A stretch of 64,000 bases of DNA from Hyphococcus sp. (GTDB lineage: Bacteria; Pseudomonadota; Alphaproteobacteria; Caulobacterales; Parvularculaceae). A program made the position numbers and the translations under genes. The notes beneath the pieces were generated by a model, which made no database searches, was not told the DNA's origin, and saw nothing but the letters and a program-made list of their open reading frames with translations. Positions 26,864 to 34,663 of the stretch are shown piece after piece. The stretch spans positions 1-64,000 of the forward strand of contig JAJFGA010000055.1 of NCBI GenBank assembly GCA_021776375.1, in the 5' to 3' direction. The stretch's first letter is position 1. Each line of letters begins with the position of its first letter.

Positions 26864-27769
26864 CTATTCGCTTGTTAGATCGTTGAGTTTCGCAAGTAAT
26901 TTCTTATTGACGCGCGACTGCATGGAGGCAAGTAGTGCGAGCGCGCCTGAAAGCGCAAAAATCTCATACAGGCAATAATAGAGCGGGTTGCCTATCAGGA
27001 CAGCAACGAAGATCGCAATTGTACGATAGTTCGCGCTCAGTACTGACCATCTTTTAATCGCCGGTATGTTGATTTCTTTGTAAGCAGCGATCGCGTGCTC
27101 ATTCAACCCGTCACCAGCGCAAGATAACGCCATGAGGCGCATTTCAAGCGCATTGTTTGTCGCAGATACATGTCCTTGAAGCTTATCATAGCCTGAGCTG
27201 AAGCTTTGCAGAATGCCTGCGCTTTTAGTATCCGGGCCCGCATTTGCGAGCGACGCCATGCGCGTCCATGATTTGCCATGAACCCAATAATCATAGGCGC
27301 GGCGTTGATATTCATAGGCGCTGGCTTGCGCGGCGTGACAGGCGCCCGCCACAGCGAATGGCGCAAATGCGACCCAACCCATTGTCGGGACCTGCGACAG
27401 GGCGAGCGCTACATAAACTGATATATAAGCAAGATAGTCGCACACACCGTCGATGATTTCGCCACTATCAGACACAACGCCAATCGTGCGCGCAAGCTGT
27501 CCATCAGCGCCGTCCATGACGTGCCAGCCAATCATCAGTGCAAACCCGGTGAGCGCCAATGTAACAGAACCGTCAATATAATATGCAACCGCCGCAGTAC
27601 ATGCCAGCGCAAGCCCAATAACCGAGACCGTATTTGGAGACACGCCTGCCCGCACAAAAACCGGAACGCTGAGCGACGACAATCGGTGAATGAAAAACCG
27701 ATTTAGCGGCTCTTCAATTTCCGGCGTGCGTAACGCTGCAGGCCTGTCGCTGCGCAATATACTCTCCAT
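26864..27769 (-). CDS. CDP-alcohol phosphatidyltransferase family protein
   Basis: A 301-residue membrane enzyme. The family signature DGADGQLAR followed eight residues on by SGEIIDGVCD (the D-x2-DG-x2-AR-x8-G-x3-D-x3-D pattern) lies near 85-110, within six or so transmembrane segments. Such enzymes transfer a phospho-alcohol from a CDP donor, either CDP-diacylglycerol or, as in the di-inositol-phosphate pathway, CDP-inositol. It is convergent with the cytidylyltransferase, with only 7 bases between stops. Acceptor and donor are not fixed by sequence. Its unusually long, structured upstream leader is described separately. Confidence 0.9.
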   Translation of the reverse strand: MESILRSDRPAALRTPEIEEPLNRFFIHRLSSLSVPVFVRAGVSPNTVSVIGLALACTAAVAYYIDGSVTLALTGFALMIGWHVMDGADGQLARTIGVVSDSGEIIDGVCDYLAYISVYVALALSQVPTMGWVAFAPFAVAGACHAAQASAYEYQRRAYDYWVHGKSWTRMASLANAGPDTKSAGILQSFSSGYDKLQGHVSATNNALEMRLMALSCAGDGLNEHAIAAYKEINIPAIKRWSVLSANYRTIAIFVAVLIGNPLYYCLYEIFALSGALALLASMQSRVNKKLLAKLNDLTSE

Positions 27770-27796
27770 AAACTCCGCAATCCAAAAGATTTAAAA

Positions 27797-27814
27797 GGCC
27801 GGACGGCTCCGGCC
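27797..27814 (-). terminator. Hairpin with T-run in the leader of the CDP-alcohol transferase gene
   Basis: On the minus strand GGCCGGA-GCCG-TCCGGCC forms a perfect 7-bp stem with 4-base loop, immediately followed by TTTT. It lies 28 bases upstream of the 27769 start and in the same direction. It therefore cannot end that gene; it fits an attenuator, or the end of a small upstream transcript. Confidence 0.5.
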
Positions 27815-27821
27815 GCCATGC

Positions 27822-27990
27822 TCAATCATAACCCCTCCCCACCCGGACTGTCACCGGTTGTCTCAATCGGCGACGGAAATGAATTCGATGGATTTGTTCC
27901 GTTTTCCGGCAAATATTTGGCATGAAAGAAGCCCACAAAAAAAGAAGGCGCCGAGGTCGCCGCCGCGTGGGATATTGCGCGGCGGCGCTA
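27822..27990 (-). promoter_or_regulatory. Structured leader, 3' part resembling an FMN riboswitch
   Basis: Reading the minus strand, 27831-27857 gives ACCGGTGACAGTCCGGGTGG followed by GGAGGGG. That is close to the conserved 3' element of FMN riboswitches (GACGGTnAnAGTCCGGATGG, then GAGAGG). Further upstream a perfect 10-bp hairpin (27958-27987, loop of 10) carries GCAATATCCCAC, faintly like the FMN P2 region. The canonical 5' part (TCTCAGGGCGGGG) is not found, so a functional FMN switch is not claimed. Together with the hairpin/T-run at 27797 it suggests a regulatory leader or its relic. Confidence 0.3.
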
Positions 27991-28298
27991 TCAATATGGG
28001 AGGCTTTCTTATACGCAGCGGTGGGCGCATTCCATTTATACTTCTCGCTGGCATCAGTTTCGGCGCGGAAGCGGTAGGCCGGTTTGCAGCAATCCCGGTA
28101 GTCATACAAATTGCTGCTGCACTGTCTTCCTTTGGTATGCGGCGCTCGCTTTTTGAAGTGCTCAAAACGTCAGCGGCGCCTTTGCATCAAAGCCTGGCAA
28201 TTCTTGAGTGCTGACGTCGATTTGCGGCCTTTGGACGTTCGCGGTATGCTTCAAGCTTCGCAATCGCAAAAGCTGCGCCCGACAACTTGGTGAAATAA

Positions 28299-29348
28299 TT
28301 GCTGACTTCCCTTGAAAAACTGCGGCGTGATTTCCGCGACATCAACTATCTGGGTGCGGCGAAGCGTGCTTTTGACGACAAGCCGCTTCAATGCAGTTTC
28401 TACGTGACCGACCAGTGCAACCTCGATTGTCAGTACTGCACGGAATATGACAATTCGCAAAGGCATCCCTCGCTTGAAGACCTAAAGAAATGGCTGACCC
28501 ATATTCGCCAACTCGGCACATTGCGCATCGCGCTTGTCGGCGGGGAACCACTGATGCATCCGGATATTGTTTCAATAACCCGTTTTGCAAAAGACCTTGG
28601 ATTTTCCGTCAGTCTGACGACAAACGGCCTTTTATTGAAGCAAGATCTTGTCGCCGCGATTGAACAAGCGGGTCTCGAAGTTATGCAGATTTCTGTTGAC
28701 CGGGTAAACCCATCCGCCATCACAAAGAAAAGCCTCAGGGGCCTTAAAAAGAAAATCGATCTGATATGCAATTCATCGATAAAGACTCATATCACCGGTG
28801 TTATCTGTGAGGACACACTGGACGATTGCGAGGAGATTCTCGACTACGGCCTGTCTCGCGGCGTGCCGACAGAGGTGCGGCTGGTACATGCTGATCCGAC
28901 GCAGAATTTTCGCGTTGATCCCGGCGAACGCACACGCCAGCGCAGAATCCTGGAACTCATGATTGAAAAGAAAAAAGCAGGTATGAAAGTTCATACGAGC
29001 AACGCAATACTCGATTACCAGCTTTCTCTTATTGACGGAGACGACCGTGCAAATGATTGGATTTGCGCCGGCGGATATAAATTGTTCTTCGTTTCAGCCA
29101 AGGGTCGCTTCATGGAATGTTCTATGCGACCGACAACGCGCCATATTCTTGATATGACTCATGATGATCTGAAAGCCTATCACCGTCGCAAGTCATGTCA
29201 GACGGGATGCGGCGTTTATTGTGTGATATCAACGTCGATGTTTATCGACAAACCGCTCTCATTCATATCCGGAGAAATCGGTCCGCGCCTTGCACAAAAT
29301 TTTGGCGGCGCGTGCTCTAAAAAGGTTCCCGCAAGTGCGGGGGCGTAA
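28299..29348 (+). CDS. Radical SAM protein with C-terminal auxiliary-cluster-like region
   Basis: A 349-residue radical SAM protein. The cluster motif CNLDCQYC is at about 37-44, preceded by CSFYVTDQ; VGGEPLMHPDI and LTTNGLLL follow as in MoaA/SPASM and HpnH-like enzymes. C-terminal cysteines (WICAGGYK, FMECSMRP, SCQTGCGVYC) could hold an additional iron-sulfur cluster. The start is taken as TTG 28299, as no ATG lies close; the preceding GGTGAAATAA is only a fair site. It sits between two CDP-alcohol transferase genes and converges on the second with a 32-base overlap. A role in head-group or lipid modification is inferred. Confidence 0.85.
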   Translation: MLTSLEKLRRDFRDINYLGAAKRAFDDKPLQCSFYVTDQCNLDCQYCTEYDNSQRHPSLEDLKKWLTHIRQLGTLRIALVGGEPLMHPDIVSITRFAKDLGFSVSLTTNGLLLKQDLVAAIEQAGLEVMQISVDRVNPSAITKKSLRGLKKKIDLICNSSIKTHITGVICEDTLDDCEEILDYGLSRGVPTEVRLVHADPTQNFRVDPGERTRQRRILELMIEKKKAGMKVHTSNAILDYQLSLIDGDDRANDWICAGGYKLFFVSAKGRFMECSMRPTTRHILDMTHDDLKAYHRRKSCQTGCGVYCVISTSMFIDKPLSFISGEIGPRLAQNFGGACSKKVPASAGA

Positions 29349-30564
29349 TGTCTTGAGGCGCAGAACGTCTTAAAAGTCGCGAATTTGCGATGATCGCGCC
29401 CAGCCAAAAACCCATGCCGATTGCTATGATCCAGGGGATAATAAACGCCTGACCGGCGAGCGCGAGAACGGCTGCGCCAAACGCAAAAAAGTCACGCCGC
29501 AAGGTGTTTCCAAAAAATTCAAATATTTTCGACATGATGCGTCCCTTGATGCGCGCTCGAACGACAAGTCCAAATCCATCAAGGCTGCCGCCCCCGGAAC
29601 CGGCCTGCGGCAATATAGACAACAAAGTAATACATACAGCCGCGGTCAGAACGATGACAGCGCCAAGGATATGATACGGCGAACCCTGCAAGGCATAGAG
29701 CGCATAAGAAAGACCGATGAAAAATAAGAAATTTCCAATCATGTCAACGGTTGTATCGATTGCAGCGCCACGCGATGATGTCATGAATTTTACGCGCGCA
29801 ATTTCGCCGTCAACGCCGTCTATTACGGAGGCGGCGTGAAACAAAACGCAACCGGCGACAAGTCCCGCAGAGGTCCCGGTCATCAGCGCAGCGAATGATG
29901 CGAGCAGGAATATCGCGGTCAAACCGGTTAATTGGATTGGCCGAAGTGACGTCCGCGCCATCAATCTACTGATGCGCTGAGAGATGGGCCGATTGAGACG
30001 GCGCGAAATGAAGCCGTCCGATTGTTTTCCCGAGCGCGCAAACAATCGTTTTTGCGCCAGTGCAAATTCTTCAAGACTGCGCACGCGCAGAAGGTGTTGG
30101 GATCCCGCTTCAAGTCTACACGCCTTGTGTTCAGACAGGTCCGGCTCACGGCGCTGCTGCAAATATTTCTGCAACGGACCCACGCTGACAACAGCATCTT
30201 CTCCTGCCCATATTGCCGCCGTTGCAGCGAATGGCGCCTGCTCTTCGATGGTGGCGAAAAAATCTGGTGCGGTCACGAGCACGCCTTGGCCAATGAACAC
30301 CGTTGTCTCATCGCCACGTTGCTGCTCAAGCACCCCGAAATCTTCTGAGCCAATCCACATTGGCTCAATATTTAAGGTGGTCTTTGCAAGAGCGGCACTG
30401 ATCGTTCGCCCTGCATGCGATTCGCGCAACGCCAATACGATGATTAAGTCATCATTGTCCCGCCCCAGCCCGTAATTATGGGCTGCGATGACATTTCGCA
30501 CTGCGAGGGGCAGTCCGGCAACTTGCTCTAAAGCTTCATCCTGCGCGGATATCAGCGCCAACAT
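29317..30564 (-). CDS. CDP-alcohol phosphotransferase with degenerate nucleotidyltransferase-like N domain (DIPP-synthase-like)
   Basis: A 415-residue protein (ATG 30564; GTG 30579 is possible). About 190 N-terminal residues resemble the cytidylyltransferase half of bifunctional inositol-phosphate cytidylyltransferase/di-inositol-phosphate-phosphate synthase, but the GxGxR-type nucleotide loop is missing. The linker LEEFALAQKRLF, DGFISRRLNRPISQRISRL matches that family. The C-terminal membrane half has DGVDGEIARVKF with SRGAAIDTTVD, the full CDP-alcohol motif. A separate active-looking cytidylyltransferase at 26116 could supply the lost activity. The likely chemistry joins CDP-inositol to an inositol-phosphate or lipid acceptor. 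Confidence 0.85.
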   Translation of the reverse strand: MLALISAQDEALEQVAGLPLAVRNVIAAHNYGLGRDNDDLIIVLALRESHAGRTISAALAKTTLNIEPMWIGSEDFGVLEQQRGDETTVFIGQGVLVTAPDFFATIEEQAPFAATAAIWAGEDAVVSVGPLQKYLQQRREPDLSEHKACRLEAGSQHLLRVRSLEEFALAQKRLFARSGKQSDGFISRRLNRPISQRISRLMARTSLRPIQLTGLTAIFLLASFAALMTGTSAGLVAGCVLFHAASVIDGVDGEIARVKFMTSSRGAAIDTTVDMIGNFLFFIGLSYALYALQGSPYHILGAVIVLTAAVCITLLSILPQAGSGGGSLDGFGLVVRARIKGRIMSKIFEFFGNTLRRDFFAFGAAVLALAGQAFIIPWIIAIGMGFWLGAIIANSRLLRRSAPQDITPPHLREPF

Positions 30565-30680
30565 TTTGAGACCCTGCACGTCATCTTGTTAAACCGATCG
30601 TCTGCAGACACGCTGCAAATTTAGCGCTAAGCGACCGCTTTGTCCGCCTGTACCTCCCAAAAACTTGAATCTGGGCGGTG

Positions 30681-30706
30681 GATTGCACCCTGAATACGTA
30701 AGAATC
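30681..30706 (+). repeat. Dispersed 26-base motif, copy 2
   Basis: GATTGCACC-C-TGAATACG with AGAATC after two bases, 23 of 26 positions as in copy 1 at 16151. It lies in the 285-base gap upstream of the porin gene, next to no recognisable transposase. Confidence 0.45.
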
Positions 30707-30808
30707 CAGTTTTCAGTAAGGACACGACGAAAGAAGGGACAGGTGCGATAAATTGTCTTTTTGCGCCCGGCGCCGGATTCATCGCTTGGCATTTTGATGA
30801 GATGTCCT

Positions 30809-30838
30809 AATAAGTGAGCAAGTACTAACTCACTTATT
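30809..30838 (+). promoter_or_regulatory. Palindromic operator upstream of porin gene (TetR-type)
   Basis: AATAAGTGAG-N10-CTCACTTATT, with a centred AGTACT inside the spacer, gives 26 matching bases in a 30-base dyad. It ends 11 bases before the GTG start of the porin, so a bound protein would block transcription or the -10/start region. The TetR-family gene at 32408 directly downstream of the porin is the natural ligand-responsive repressor. The binding assignment is inference. Confidence 0.75.
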
Positions 30839-30849
30839 GGGAGACAGAA

Positions 30850-32358
30850 GTGCCAAAATCAGTATTCGTCGGGGCTGCAAGCATAATCGCCCTGACAATC
30901 GCTTCTACGGCCCACGGCCAAGAGCCGCAGGGCGATAGCGGTGAGGATTTCGCGAAAATTCTGGAAAGAATTGAACATCTTGAAGCAGAAAATCAGGCCT
31001 ATAAGGCCCGCCTGCTGGAAATTGAAAATGACCTGGCGGTCCCCGTGGTTGTGCAAACAACGACAGCTACAGACGCGCCGCCGGCGTCAGCGAGCGCTGA
31101 TACCTCTTCGGATAACAATGCCGGGGTTATTCGATTCAATCACGATTATGCCTATGGCATGCTCGATCCGACAACCAACATCAATAGCAAGCAACTCTAT
31201 CTACTTGAGCAAAAACAGGACGGAAGTCTCAAAAGCGACGCCTTATATATCGGCGGCGCCGTCACAGCGATTGCCGATTACTGGGATAGCAACCGCGACA
31301 GTAAATTTGGCTATTTGATGCGCCACCCCACAAGCAACAATCAAATTGGAGACACTGTATCTGAAGCCGTAATTCACTCCGTACAAACCAATTTTACTGC
31401 AAATATTGGCGATTGGGTGAGTGTTTACGGTGAATTTTTGTATGACCCCGAACAAAGCTTTGGCGCGGGCACCATCACTGACTTGAATCGCAACCAGATT
31501 CAGTTGCGTAAGGGTTACGTGCTCTTTGGCAATCTGGATGAAACGCCAATTTACGCCGCCATCGGCAAGATGAGCACGCCATTCGGATTGACCGATACAG
31601 TCAATCCGTTCTCGGCCTCGTCCAATTGGCATGCGTTTGGCGGCATCGCCAATGGCGTGATGGTTGGGTATAAGAAAAACGGGTTGCACATCCGTGCTGA
31701 AGCCGTACAAGGCGGCGCGCAATTCCGGGCGGCCAATACGCCGGTTGGCGACACCAACGTACCCAGCAAGCTAAATAATTATGTGTTTGACGCCAATTAC
31801 ACGTTTGACCTTGGCGGTGAAGCAAACGACTTAATGGTCGGCGGCTCCTATGAGCGTGGTAGCGCCTATTGCCAATCTTTCCCCGTGATCCATTTTGAAG
31901 CCTGTGAAGAGGCGAATCCGGCCTGGGCTGCCTATGGTCGATTGCGCCTTGGTAATTTCACGTTGCTGAGCGAATATGATCAGACCGTCGATGTCTGGCC
32001 CGGAACATTCAACCCAACACCGCCATTAGACATTTACGCCGCGAGCAAGGTCTCCAGCTTTTCGTTGGGCGGGAAATATTCAACCCGGATCATGGACAAA
32101 CGCACCGACCTCTCTCTCGATTTCAGCACATTTACCGCTGGACCCGACGGGGCGCCCTGGGAGCGGCAAAACCAGTGGGTTCTGGGTTCCGCCCTCTTCT
32201 TGAGCGATAGCGTCAAACTGTTCGGCGAAGGCGTATTGGTCGAAGGGTATACGCCATTGAATTTTATCAGCGGCGGCAACCTCGCCCCCGGCGAGACTCA
32301 TAGCGACGCCGACGCCGAAAGTATTGGCGCTATTTTGGGCGTGAACGTTGCTTTCTAA
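30850..32358 (+). CDS. Outer-membrane porin-like beta-barrel protein (LbtU-like)
   Basis: A 502-residue exported protein with GTG start after GGGAG. The signal peptide ends at TAHGQ. A short coiled-coil (about 32-60, LERIEHLEAENQAYKARLLEIEN) is followed by a Pro/Thr/Ala linker and a beta-barrel ending in GVNVAF with C-terminal Phe. This coiled-coil plus barrel plan resembles the LbtU siderophore-porin family of Legionella and relatives, but substrate is unknown. One cysteine pair (YCQSF, EACEEA) may form a disulfide. It is controlled by the adjacent operator and TetR protein by context. Confidence 0.8.
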   Translation: MPKSVFVGAASIIALTIASTAHGQEPQGDSGEDFAKILERIEHLEAENQAYKARLLEIENDLAVPVVVQTTTATDAPPASASADTSSDNNAGVIRFNHDYAYGMLDPTTNINSKQLYLLEQKQDGSLKSDALYIGGAVTAIADYWDSNRDSKFGYLMRHPTSNNQIGDTVSEAVIHSVQTNFTANIGDWVSVYGEFLYDPEQSFGAGTITDLNRNQIQLRKGYVLFGNLDETPIYAAIGKMSTPFGLTDTVNPFSASSNWHAFGGIANGVMVGYKKNGLHIRAEAVQGGAQFRAANTPVGDTNVPSKLNNYVFDANYTFDLGGEANDLMVGGSYERGSAYCQSFPVIHFEACEEANPAWAAYGRLRLGNFTLLSEYDQTVDVWPGTFNPTPPLDIYAASKVSSFSLGGKYSTRIMDKRTDLSLDFSTFTAGPDGAPWERQNQWVLGSALFLSDSVKLFGEGVLVEGYTPLNFISGGNLAPGETHSDADAESIGAILGVNVAF

Positions 32359-32407
32359 AATATGCCTTATCGCATAAAGTCCGTGCCAGCAGATCGATTC
32401 CCCTCGC

Positions 32408-33016
32408 ATGGCACGGACATCTCGTACAATGGGCAAACCACACAATACGCGAAAGCAGGAAATCGTCGAAGCTGCAATGCAGCTGGCCGCGCTAAAGGGC
32501 GTTAGTCATGTTTCCGCGCAGGCGATCGCAGATCGCGTCGGCATTGCCCAACCTACGGTGTTTCGTCACTTCAAAAACCGGGATTCGATATTTGCCGAAG
32601 CGATTGAGAAAATCGGGCAAGATCTGTTTCAGGCTATAGGCGGCCATTTCACCGATTCCGGCCCTGCGGATGAACGCCTGCGGCAGGTGATCGATACGCA
32701 GTTGCACTTTATCAGCCGCAACAAAGGCTTGCCGCGGCTGCTTTTTTCAGATCGTCTGCATAATGAATCTGCGGCGCTGAAGGCCGCCGCTCAAACGATC
32801 ATCGTCAACTACAACGATCATATCGCCGAATTGATCCGAGAAGGTCAGAGCAGCGGTTGTTTTCGCAAAAGCATTGATGCCGCTGAAACAGCGCGTCTTG
32901 TGTCTTCCCTTATTCAAGGCCTCATCATGCGCTGGTCCATTTTTGATTTTGATTTCGCCTTGCAAAAGGAGGCTCAACCCCTCTGGATGTTTTTACACGC
33001 CGCGATCAAAGCGTGA
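32408..33016 (+). CDS. TetR-family transcriptional regulator
   Basis: A 202-residue repressor. The N-terminal helix-turn-helix is clear (KQEIVEAAMQLAALKGVSHVSAQ, IADRVGIAQPTVFRHFKNRDS). The C-terminal all-helical part is the ligand/dimer domain. It lies 49 bases downstream of the porin on the same strand and is likely co-transcribed, giving autoregulation through the palindrome at 30809-30838. A start at the second ATG (32429) is also possible. Confidence 0.9.
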   Translation: MARTSRTMGKPHNTRKQEIVEAAMQLAALKGVSHVSAQAIADRVGIAQPTVFRHFKNRDSIFAEAIEKIGQDLFQAIGGHFTDSGPADERLRQVIDTQLHFISRNKGLPRLLFSDRLHNESAALKAAAQTIIVNYNDHIAELIREGQSSGCFRKSIDAAETARLVSSLIQGLIMRWSIFDFDFALQKEAQPLWMFLHAAIKA

Positions 33017-33126
33017 TTTTCTGCTGCGATATTTAAATTTTGTTACCTGACCCGCAGAAAAATTTCCCTGTTAAGTCATTTAGCCAAACCGTGTTTTGGG
33101 CGCTAAATTCGTGGCGGATAATGTTA

Positions 33127-33346
33127 AAAAGAAATTCTCAACGCGGATGATTATGTGCCGGCGCCTTTGATTGCACAAATCTACTGAAATCTCGGCGAAA
33201 GCGATACAGCGCTTGAGTGGCTGGAAAAAGGCATAGAAAGCGGTGCGAGAGGCATAATCATTCTCAAAACCAATCCGCTTTATGATCCTCTGCGCAATGA
33301 TCCGAGGTTTCCTGAACTGTTAACTAGGTTGAATCTGAAATCCTAA
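33127..33346 (+). pseudogene. TPR-type protein C-terminal remnant with internal stop
   Basis: One frame gives ILNADDYVPAPLIAQIY, then a TGA, then NLGESDTALEWLEKGIE, NPLYDPLRNDPRFPELL and TRLNLKS before TAA. This is the standard end of tetratricopeptide-containing adenylate-cyclase/TolB-like regulators (YVxPYxLAxVYAxLGDxDxALEWLExA, VDPxFDPLRxDPRF). The rest of the gene is gone and the stop lies inside the conserved repeat. It is a decayed fragment in the gap between the TetR gene and the secretion operon. Confidence 0.65.
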
Positions 33347-33772
33347 AAATCCTCAGGGCGGTTGTCCCTTCTTTAATCCGCATGAGACTATCAATTTTTC
33401 TATTTTCCGTACGGCGTGTACATATCCTAATGGCTCATGCTTCTTTACGTATTCTGATTTTCCAATGGAAAATATGGGCGGCACAAGATGAGACAAGAAG
33501 GGTAAGCCGGTGCGCGCGCTCTTGACTCAGTCGCAAGCGAAGCTCCTTCAACCGCAGGGCGGGGTCGGCGCTCGCCCAACAATTGGGAGCAGGTCAATAT
33601 AGGCATGAATTTTGCGTAGGCTTGAGTTAAGCATATTCAAGACAAATACTTGGATTTAGGTGTGGCGAATCGCTGATTTCAGCACGGCGGACAATGGTTT
33701 GTGGCCGACTGTTTCGCGGGTATAGTGCTCTAAGTGGGGTCGTGACACCAAGCTTGGTGGCTTAGTGAGGGT
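33347..33772 (+). other. Upstream region of the type II secretion operon, with 14-bp palindrome
   Basis: No gene is visible. A perfect palindrome CACCAAGCTTGGTG lies at 33746-33759, flanked by CTAAG (33730) and CTTAG (33761), so the whole 33730-33765 is dyad-symmetric in outline. It is 13 bases before the gspC ATG and could be an operator or a hairpin over the ribosome site. GAGG lies only two bases before the ATG, which is too close for a typical site. Confidence 0.45.
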
Positions 33773-34663
33773 ATGGTGGCGCAAAAAATAGTGAATGCTG
33801 CAGCGAATGCGTCAGATGCGTATTTGCACATGATGGCTGTATGGCTGAAAACACCAAGTCTCAGAAGTGGTGGTACGCGAACGGCAAGGCCCATAATCTA
33901 TCTGGAATTAATATTAACAGCATTAATCGCCATTGCGCTGACACGGTTGTTCTGGATTGTATTGGCGCCTTTCGCCGCGCCCACATTGGAACCCGCAGTC
34001 ATATCGCAAGCATTAACAACACCGTCAGAGCCTGATGTTATCAACCCATTTGCCAAGCAGGGAGATATTGTTTCATTGCCGGACACGCAAACTCGCGCAG
34101 CGACCCTTGAGGAGACCTCGCTTGACCTGACGCTTTACGGCACATGGATCGATACTGTCGAAGGCACCGCATTTATAGGTCATGGTGATGGTGAGCAAAA
34201 GCGTTATCAGATCGGTGATGAAATCGCCTCTGGCGTAATATTGCAAGAGACTCACGAAAACTGGGTCACGATCAGTCGCGGCGGTATTTTTGAAACATTA
34301 AGTATCAAGAATCGCAAAACCGTTAATACAGCTCAACCCGCAAGCGAAAATAAAAACATTTCTACGGGGTCTAACCTCAGCAATATCATACGATTTACAA
34401 CAGACACGGATGAAGCGGGAGGTGTCAGGATCATTTTAAATCCTGGTTTGGACAGTGATGCTTTTGATAATTTTGGATTCAAGCCGGGTGATATTCTTAT
34501 CTCGATCAACGGCGCTAAAGTTGAGGACGCAGACGCGCAAACAGTATTCTTAGATATGCTCGCAAAGAAGCAATCAGTCCTCTTAGCGGTAAACCGCAAT
34601 GGTGCGCCGATTTTACTCGAGGTTGGCTTGCCGCCAGAAAGCGCAAGCGGGGGAGCCAAATAA
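33773..34663 (+). CDS. gspC: Type II secretion system protein GspC (clamp protein with PDZ)
   Basis: A 296-residue inner-membrane protein. One transmembrane segment lies near 40-65 (IIYLELILTALIAIALTRLFWIV in part). The homology region (LTLYGTWIDTVEGTAFIG, YQIGDEI) links to the secretin, and the C-terminus (FGFKPGDILISINGAKVED, then VLLAVNRNG) is a PDZ-type substrate-recognition domain. It is the first gene of an eleven-gene operon; its stop overlaps the gspD start by one base (TAATG). An internal ATG near codon 22 is possible. Confidence 0.9.
   Translation: MVAQKIVNAAANASDAYLHMMAVWLKTPSLRSGGTRTARPIIYLELILTALIAIALTRLFWIVLAPFAAPTLEPAVISQALTTPSEPDVINPFAKQGDIVSLPDTQTRAATLEETSLDLTLYGTWIDTVEGTAFIGHGDGEQKRYQIGDEIASGVILQETHENWVTISRGGIFETLSIKNRKTVNTAQPASENKNISTGSNLSNIIRFTTDTDEAGGVRIILNPGLDSDAFDNFGFKPGDILISINGAKVEDADAQTVFLDMLAKKQSVLLAVNRNGAPILLEVGLPPESASGGAK

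Noticed and set aside
27822-27990. Complete FMN riboswitch
   Set aside because: Only the 3' conserved part is recognisable; the GGCGGGG 5' part is missing, so the full call is not supported.
27822-28165. Two minus-strand frames of 95 and 100 codons upstream of the CDP-alcohol transferase
   Set aside because: Arg/Pro-rich, no homology texture; the region is better explained as a structured leader.
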